Source: Haloarcula pellucida (lineage in GTDB: Archaea > Halobacteriota > Halobacteria > Halobacteriales > Haloarculaceae). From it: a DNA stretch of 64,000 bases. The stretch is taken from assembly GCF_014647235.1 (NCBI RefSeq), contig NZ_BMOU01000005.1, forward strand, positions 186,379 to 250,378, given 5' to 3'. Below the pieces are notes generated by a model. It did no database searches. It was not told where the DNA came from and was given only the letters and a program-made list of their open reading frames with translations. The stretch's first letter is position 1, and each line of letters starts with the position of its first letter. Positions 59,717 through 64,000 of this stretch are shown here, piece by piece. Position numbers and translations under genes: made by a program.

Positions 59717-60949
59717 TCAGAGCCCGACGGCCTCGCCGAGTGCGGGCGCGCTGGCCGTGAAGCCGTCGGCACGCAACTCCTCTGCGAAGGCCGCCGTCCG
59801 GTCGCCGTGGTTGATGAGGACCGGCGTCTCCCGGTAGCTATCGAGGAATTCGAGCAGGCCGTCGCGGTCGGCGTGGGCCGAGAACTGGTGGAGTTCCACC
59901 TGCGCACTGACCGGCATCACGCGCCCGTCGAGTTCGGCGCTGCCCGTCTCTAGCAGTTCCCGACCGGGCGTCCCCTCGACCTGATACCCCGTCAGCGCCA
60001 CCTTGTTCGTCGGGTGCTGTCGGATGGCTGGGACGTAGGTCATCGCCGGGCCGCCCGAGAGCATCCCGCTCGTCGTGATGATGACGGTGTTTTGCTTCGC
60101 GATGCGTTTTCGCTGGCCGTCACGACCGTCGACGAAGCGCGCAGACGACGTCGCGCCGGCCAGCGCGTCGGCGTCACGCAGGAACTCGGGGTGACGCTTC
60201 AGTTGCGTCGTGACTCGCTGGCCCATCCCGTCGACGTAGCAGTCCACGTCGTGGGCGGCACAGACGAGCATCGCCTCCTGCGTGCGGCCGATGGCGAAGG
60301 CGGGGACGACGACGGTACCGCCCTGCCAGACGGTCTGCTGGATGCTCTCGGCGAACCGTCGCTCGACGGCGTCACGGGCCTCGTGGGTCACGTCGGAGTA
60401 GGTCGACTCACAGATTACGGCGTCGGCCTCGGGACGCGCGGTGGAGGGAGCGACGAGTCGCTGGTCGCCGGTGTGGAAGTCGCCGGTGTACAGGAGACGG
60501 GTGTCCCCATCGTCGACGAGGACGTGTGCGCTCCCGGGGATGTGTCCGGCGTTGTAAAGCGTCACCTCGTAGCCGGCCGCCTCGAAGGACTCGCCGTAGC
60601 CGTGAGTCACGGAGGCCTGTGTGAGTCGGCGCACGTCGGTGTCGGTAAAGGGACAGCGCGGGGTCGAGCCGTGAAGTTTCAGCGTGTCTTCGGCGAGCGT
60701 CGTCGCGAGGTCACGGGTCGGCGGCGTCCAGTGGACCGGCGGCAGGTCGCCACTCGACATCAGTGCGGGGACGGCCCCGACGTGGTCGAGGTGGCCGTGG
60801 CTCACGACGACGGCGTCGGGGTCCACGTCGCCGACGGGGTACTGCGGCGGTGACTCGCTTGCCATTCCGTAGTCCAGCAGGAGACTGTCGTCGACGAGCA
60901 CGGCGCTCCGGCCGATCTCGTCGGCACCACCGAGGAACTGGACCTCCAT
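59717..60949 (-). CDS. Metallo-beta-lactamase/beta-CASP RNA nuclease
   Basis: The 410 residues from ATG 60947-60949 have the metal motif HGHLDHVG at 51-58, further metal residues in NAGHIPGSAH and TGDFHTGD, and a beta-CASP cap (VVVPAFAIGRTQEAMLV, TTSGMLSGGPAM, then HQFSAHADRDGLLEF with the final His). This family cuts or trims RNA (CPSF73, RNase J, archaeal aCPSF relatives). There is no N-terminal KH domain, so it is not aCPSF1. The 17-residue upstream extension is not used. Confidence 0.92.
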   Translation of the reverse strand: MEVQFLGGADEIGRSAVLVDDSLLLDYGMASESPPQYPVGDVDPDAVVVSHGHLDHVGAVPALMSSGDLPPVHWTPPTRDLATTLAEDTLKLHGSTPRCPFTDTDVRRLTQASVTHGYGESFEAAGYEVTLYNAGHIPGSAHVLVDDGDTRLLYTGDFHTGDQRLVAPSTARPEADAVICESTYSDVTHEARDAVERRFAESIQQTVWQGGTVVVPAFAIGRTQEAMLVCAAHDVDCYVDGMGQRVTTQLKRHPEFLRDADALAGATSSARFVDGRDGQRKRIAKQNTVIITTSGMLSGGPAMTYVPAIRQHPTNKVALTGYQVEGTPGRELLETGSAELDGRVMPVSAQVELHQFSAHADRDGLLEFLDSYRETPVLINHGDRTAAFAEELRADGFTASAPALGEAVGL

Positions 60950-60974
60950 CGGCGTCGAGTACGGCCCTCGTCGG

Positions 60975-61619
60975 TTAGTGTTCGTCGGTCCAGTTGCCAC
61001 CGTCGGCGACGTCGACCTCGACTTCGTTTCGCCGCATGAACGGCGGCGTCCACGGGTCGTTGTACTGGAGGACGACGGGGTCGCCGCGGGTTTCGATACC
61101 TCGGTCGGCGAGCGTCTCCAGTAGCGCCTCGCGTTCGCCGGCGACGCGGTCGGCGGTGGCGTACCACCCGAACGCGCGGACCGCGGCCGTCCGCGGCGGG
61201 TCGACGACGAGGCGGACGGTGGAGTCCGTCGGTGCCGGTGCCGTCGCCGGGGTGTACTCCGCGGGGAGGTAGAACGCCATCGTGACCGGGCCGTCGTCCG
61301 CGTCGTCCGTGCGGACCGGCGCCGTCATCTCGACGGTCGCGCCGTCCGTCGCGACGGGTGCCGTCATATCGACATCCTCGCCCGCCTCGTTCTCGCCGGA
61401 GATGTACCGGAACAGGCGGCGGAACGCCGCGCCGGCGGTGGGCGCCGTCGTCTCGACGAGGACCGTGCGGGGATAGCGGCGTATCTCGACGCCGTCGAAC
61501 TCGTCGAGCGTCTCGTAGGGGACGCGTTCTGTCGTTCTAGTTATATACAGACCCCAGCCGACCCAGAGCATGACGGCGGCGGTGAGCGTCGCGAAGAGTT
61601 TGCGGGTTCGTGCGGCCAT
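60975..61619 (-). CDS. SOUL-family heme-binding protein
   Basis: The 214-residue protein has an N-terminal membrane helix (KLFATLTAAVMLWVGWGLYI) and a SOUL domain: VPYETLDEFDGVEIRRYPRTVLVET, FRRLFRYISGENEAGEDVDMTAPVATD, VTMAFYLP and the late NDPWTPPFMRRNEVEVDV. SOUL proteins bind heme or other tetrapyrroles. It lies 25 nt upstream of the beta-CASP gene on the same strand and may share its transcript. Confidence 0.9.
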   Translation of the reverse strand: MAARTRKLFATLTAAVMLWVGWGLYITRTTERVPYETLDEFDGVEIRRYPRTVLVETTAPTAGAAFRRLFRYISGENEAGEDVDMTAPVATDGATVEMTAPVRTDDADDGPVTMAFYLPAEYTPATAPAPTDSTVRLVVDPPRTAAVRAFGWYATADRVAGEREALLETLADRGIETRGDPVVLQYNDPWTPPFMRRNEVEVDVADGGNWTDEH

Positions 61620-61784
61620 ACGAGGAGAGACGCACCCCGGTCACAAAGAATGTAGGCGAGCTAATGGTTCAGGAGCGTAGCGTCGCAGTCTCGCGGTATG
61701 TGTTCCTTGTTAGCACCCGGATTGAGGCGCGGTACCAATAGCACATAAACAATTATTATGATTGGGCGATAAGGTGAACCTGTC

Positions 61785-61904
61785 ATGGCGACACGCCAGC
61801 AGACACCGACGACGTACCACACGTGCAGCTGCGGTGAGGACTTCGACACGACCGAGGACCTCCTCGAACACGCACGAGAGGCGCACGGACTGAGCGTATT
61901 CTGA
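61785..61904 (+). CDS. Mini zinc-finger protein
   Basis: The 39-residue product MATRQQTPTTYHTCSCGEDF onward ends DTTEDLLEHAREAHGLSVF. The pattern C-x-C-x13-H-x5-H matches a C2H2-like finger. ATG 61785 follows an AT-rich stretch (AATTATTATG at 61750-61759) that can serve as promoter about 30 nt upstream. It is a small stand-alone finger like the 45403 gene. Confidence 0.65.
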   Translation: MATRQQTPTTYHTCSCGEDFDTTEDLLEHAREAHGLSVF

Positions 61905-61947
61905 CTGGCGTCGCGGTCCCCGTTTTTTTTACACCTCGGAGCGACGG

Positions 61948-62232
61948 CTACGACCGCGTATCGACGTCCGGTCTGACGCTGAACCGGGCGTAGCCGCCGT
62001 GAGAGAGGTCGAGCGCCCCCAGCCACCAGTTCCACCGCTCGACGAGCGTGTAGTCGCCGGGGGCGTCCTGTAAGTTCCGGACGACGGTGTCGACGGTCAG
62101 TTCGCCGTCGAAGTCGGCGTCGAACTGCCCGGCCTCGGCCAAGTCGCGGGCCTGTCGCGCGACGACGGCGACCGGTTCGTCGTCCGCGTCGAACGTCTCG
62201 CACAGCACCGCTTCGAGTTCCTGTCGGTCCAC
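61948..62232 (-). CDS. Small hypothetical protein
   Basis: The 94-residue acidic protein starts MDRQELEAVLCETFDADDEPVAVVARQARDLAEAGQFDADFDGELTVDTVVRNLQDAPGDYTLVERWNWWLGALDLSHGGYARFSV. The helical first half and a C-terminal Trp-rich strand region look like a real, folded haloarchaeal protein. I do not recognise the family. It converges with the mini zinc finger. Confidence 0.68.
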   Translation of the reverse strand: MDRQELEAVLCETFDADDEPVAVVARQARDLAEAGQFDADFDGELTVDTVVRNLQDAPGDYTLVERWNWWLGALDLSHGGYARFSVRPDVDTRS

Positions 62233-62378
62233 ACGGTGTGCTTGGCGGCCGTGCTCTTCAATCCACGGCTAGGATACGTCAGCGTGTGTGCTGAACGGAA
62301 CGAGCGTGTCGGTGTCGTGACTGCTGTTAGTCGAAACTCACCGACCTGCGCGCAAAGAAAGCAGTGACGTTAGAACCC

Positions 62379-62519
62379 TTAGCTGCCCTTCTCGATGGGG
62401 GCGCCGACGAGGTTGCCCCACTCCGTCCAGGAGCCGTCGTAGTTGATGGTGTCCTCGTAGCCCAGCAGTTCGTGGAGCGCGAACCAGGCGACGGAGGAGC
62501 GCTCGCGGATGAGGGTTCG
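62379..62519 (-). pseudogene. C-terminal remnant of a thiosulfate sulfurtransferase (rhodanese)
   Basis: The minus strand encodes [20 protein letters not shown], then [26 protein letters not shown] and a stop, which is the last 46 residues of a two-domain rhodanese. The active-site Cys (normally just before the ERSS turn) and everything upstream are missing, and no start codon fits. It is a broken gene end joined head to head with a DUF302 fragment. Confidence 0.78.
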
Positions 62520-62524
62520 GCGTC

Positions 62525-62740
62525 CTCTGTGACATTGACGTGCGGGCGACGCTACAAGTGAAGCTCCGCGATGATTTCCGCGACGACAGAATTCTCGGCG
62601 CGTGCAATCCATCGCTCGTTCACGAGGCACTGGAGGCGGAGCTCGAACTCGGCGCGTTGCTCCCGTGTAACGTGACCGTCTACGACGAGGGCGGCGACGG
62701 CGTCGGTGACAGCGCCGTCGATCCGGCGGCCCGAACCGGA
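62525..62740 (+). pseudogene. Internal fragment of a DUF302 protein
   Basis: The plus strand encodes [51 protein letters not shown] and SAVDPAA, the core of a DUF302 domain (the ILGACNPxLAH and LLPCNVxVY motifs are diagnostic). The N-terminus and C-terminus are lost. DUF302 and rhodanese genes often occur together in sulfur-related clusters, so both fragments probably come from one lost cluster. Confidence 0.72.
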
Positions 62741-62870
62741 GCTGTCTCGCTCAAAGCAACGACTCCTGGTTCACCGGCTACCGATCCCTCGTCGAGCCGA
62801 TGTCACGTCGTCAGACCGCGATGATCCATCAACCACAGAGAATTTTACTGAGACGCACACCGCAAAAAAC

Positions 62871-63347
62871 ATGCGCTCCGCTGGATTGGTCGGACTCGCT
62901 GCTCTCCTCGTGCTTTCCGCCGGGTGTCTCGGGTGGGCTAATCCGCCAGAACCCACGATAGAGATACCGCCTACGACCGCCGCACAGGGAAGTACCGTGA
63001 CGGTCGAGGTGACGGCCCATCACGTATCTAACGTTGGAGTGTGGAGACCTCCATATTTAATAGATGGACGAAACAGCGAACCAGAGGTGGCATTAGACGT
63101 AACCAACGCAACCATTAAACCGCATACCTCAGTGATTACGGAGAGTGCAAATACAACGAATGACGCGTATTGGAGGTGGGACGAAAGGCAGCAGAACGTC
63201 ACACTACAGCTTCCGATTGTCGTCCCAAGGGACGCCCACCCCGGGCTGTACAAGTACAGACTCGTAGCAGACGCAGGGGAACCCGGGTGGTCCGAGTCCG
63301 AAGTCGTCAACGGAACTGTCAGAGTGTCGAATGCTTCTCGAAGATGA
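62871..63347 (+). CDS. Small lipoprotein, copy A
   Basis: The 158 residues MRSAGLVGLAALLVLSAGCLGWANPPEPTIEIPP show a lipobox (LSAGC, Cys19) and a single beta-sandwich-like domain with many N-x-S/T sequons. STVTVEVTAHHVSNVGVW and VVPRDAHPGLYKYRLVADAGEPGWSESEVVNGTVRV are near-identical in the next gene. The function is unknown; it probably faces outside. Its middle is more AT-rich than the rest of the window. About 50 bp before the ATG is also repeated before copy B. Confidence 0.82.
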   Translation: MRSAGLVGLAALLVLSAGCLGWANPPEPTIEIPPTTAAQGSTVTVEVTAHHVSNVGVWRPPYLIDGRNSEPEVALDVTNATIKPHTSVITESANTTNDAYWRWDERQQNVTLQLPIVVPRDAHPGLYKYRLVADAGEPGWSESEVVNGTVRVSNASRR

Positions 63348-63463
63348 GCAAAGCAACTACTATCTATTTACCAGCGCTCAACTGGTTGATCCGACAGTCA
63401 CGTCGTTGTACCGCGATGACCCGTCAACCACAAAAATTTTGCTGAAACACACACCGCAAAAAT

Positions 63464-63940
63464 ATGCGCTCCGCTGGATTGGTCGGACTCGCCGCCCTCC
63501 TCATGCTCACCGCGGGGTGTCTCGGGTGGGCTAGTTCGCCAGAACCCTCGATAGAGATACCGCCAACGACCGCCGCACAGGGAAGTACCGTGACGGTCGA
63601 GGTGACGGCCCACCACGTATCTAACGTTGGAGTGTGGAGCCCACCCCGTTTAATGGACGGACCAAACCATGGACCCGAAATCACGTTAGATGTCGCCAAC
63701 GCGACCGTCGACCCCCACGCACCAGTGACTACAGAGAACCCAAATATTTCGAGTGAATTATACTGGAATTGGGGCAAAACGCAACAGAACGTCACGCTAC
63801 ACATCCCGATCGTCGTCCCAGAAGATGCTTACCCTGGGCATTATAAATATAAACTTGTGACAGACGAAGGGGAACCGGGATGGTCCCCAGCGTTACTGGC
63901 GAACGGAACTGTCAGAGTGACGAGCGCATCCCAGCAGTAG
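63464..63940 (+). CDS. Small lipoprotein, copy B
   Basis: The 158 residues have the same length and layout as the 62871 gene: signal with lipobox LTAGC, TTAAQGSTVTVEVTAHHVSNVGVW identical apart from flanks, and PGHYKYKLVTDEGEPGWSPALLANGTVRV. The ATG-to-ATG distance is 593 bp and the upstream region (CGCGATGA, AACCACA, CACACCGCAAAAA) is duplicated too, so each copy keeps its own control region. It ends 60 bp before the window end. Confidence 0.82.
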   Translation: MRSAGLVGLAALLMLTAGCLGWASSPEPSIEIPPTTAAQGSTVTVEVTAHHVSNVGVWSPPRLMDGPNHGPEITLDVANATVDPHAPVTTENPNISSELYWNWGKTQQNVTLHIPIVVPEDAYPGHYKYKLVTDEGEPGWSPALLANGTVRVTSASQQ

Positions 63941-64000
63941 AGGAAATAGTTCTAGCTGATATCGAAGTAATACGAATGGGTTGTGCAGTTGCCTCTTCCG

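Noticed and set aside
58045-59907. Very long minus-strand open frame (620 codons) opposite the MFS gene
   Set aside because: It is the mirror of the real GC-rich coding frame; the product is a highly charged Glu/Asp/Arg mix with no hydrophobic core or motif, while the plus strand encodes a clear sugar porter.
1-64000. tRNA, rRNA, CRISPR and transposase genes
   Set aside because: I looked for tRNA T-loop/acceptor patterns, regularly spaced 25-40 bp repeats and DDE or tyrosine-recombinase motifs and saw none that hold; TTCGAAC-like strings lie inside coding genes.

Overview
The window is chromosomal DNA of a haloarchaeon. The genes are GC-rich and encode very acidic proteins, many transcripts look leaderless with TATA boxes about 25-35 nt before the start codon, and the gene content is archaeal: archaellum genes flaJ-I-H-G-F-CE, archaea-specific CheF, ribosomal protein S6e, Hvo_1808-type surface lipoproteins and Tat-secreted proteins. 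The gene style fits the Haloarcula/Halomicrobium group, but the sequence alone does not fix the genus. I saw no rRNA, tRNA, CRISPR array, transposase or integrase.

Layout. 1-938 is the end of aconitase, followed by a hairpin-rich repeat. 1259-22897 is the motility and chemotaxis region. It holds the archaellum motor genes (flaCE-F-G-H-I-J, minus strand), cheY-cheC-cheD, one archaellin (flaB), a small membrane protein, a winged-helix regulator, a KaiC-like ATPase, cheW, and on the plus strand cheB-cheA-cheR-HEAT protein-cheF. Two paralogous two-gene modules (a small secreted protein overlapping a large polytopic membrane protein) lie at 10415-12828 inside this region and at 22898-25290 at its end. 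25363-29334 is a thiamine-precursor salvage block (SSS transporter, two TenA proteins, ThiR regulator); a second cheF lies beyond it (29552-30430). 30513-45176 is housekeeping and accessory genes: S6e, a dUTPase-fold protein, Hsp20, a DHH phosphoesterase whose 3' end is triplicated, universal stress proteins, dihydroorotase, a lipoate-ligase-like protein, PncA, an M23-like protein and two tandem HExxH lipoproteins. 45403-49148 holds a nicotinate phosphoribosyltransferase-like gene, two short tandem-repeat arrays, a small conserved gene, and an AT-rich insert with a Tat-exported glycine-zipper protein plus a membrane protein, ending in a second copy of the small gene's 3' end. 49222-62232 holds regulators, transporters, ThiE, an M50 protease, SDR, MFS, beta-CASP and SOUL proteins. 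62379-62740 carries two broken genes, and 62871-63940 is a tandem pair of lipoproteins.

The strongest new signal is regulatory. The palindrome TATC-N6-GATA occurs exactly in five promoters of the motility region (flaCE operon, cheY operon, flaB, the small membrane protein, the winged-helix gene) and with one mismatch midway between the divergent cheW and cheB promoters. In most cases its centre lies 20-25 bp upstream of the TATA-box centre. This looks like an archaellum/chemotaxis regulon site, and the adjacent winged-helix gene at 14969-15304 is the obvious candidate regulator.
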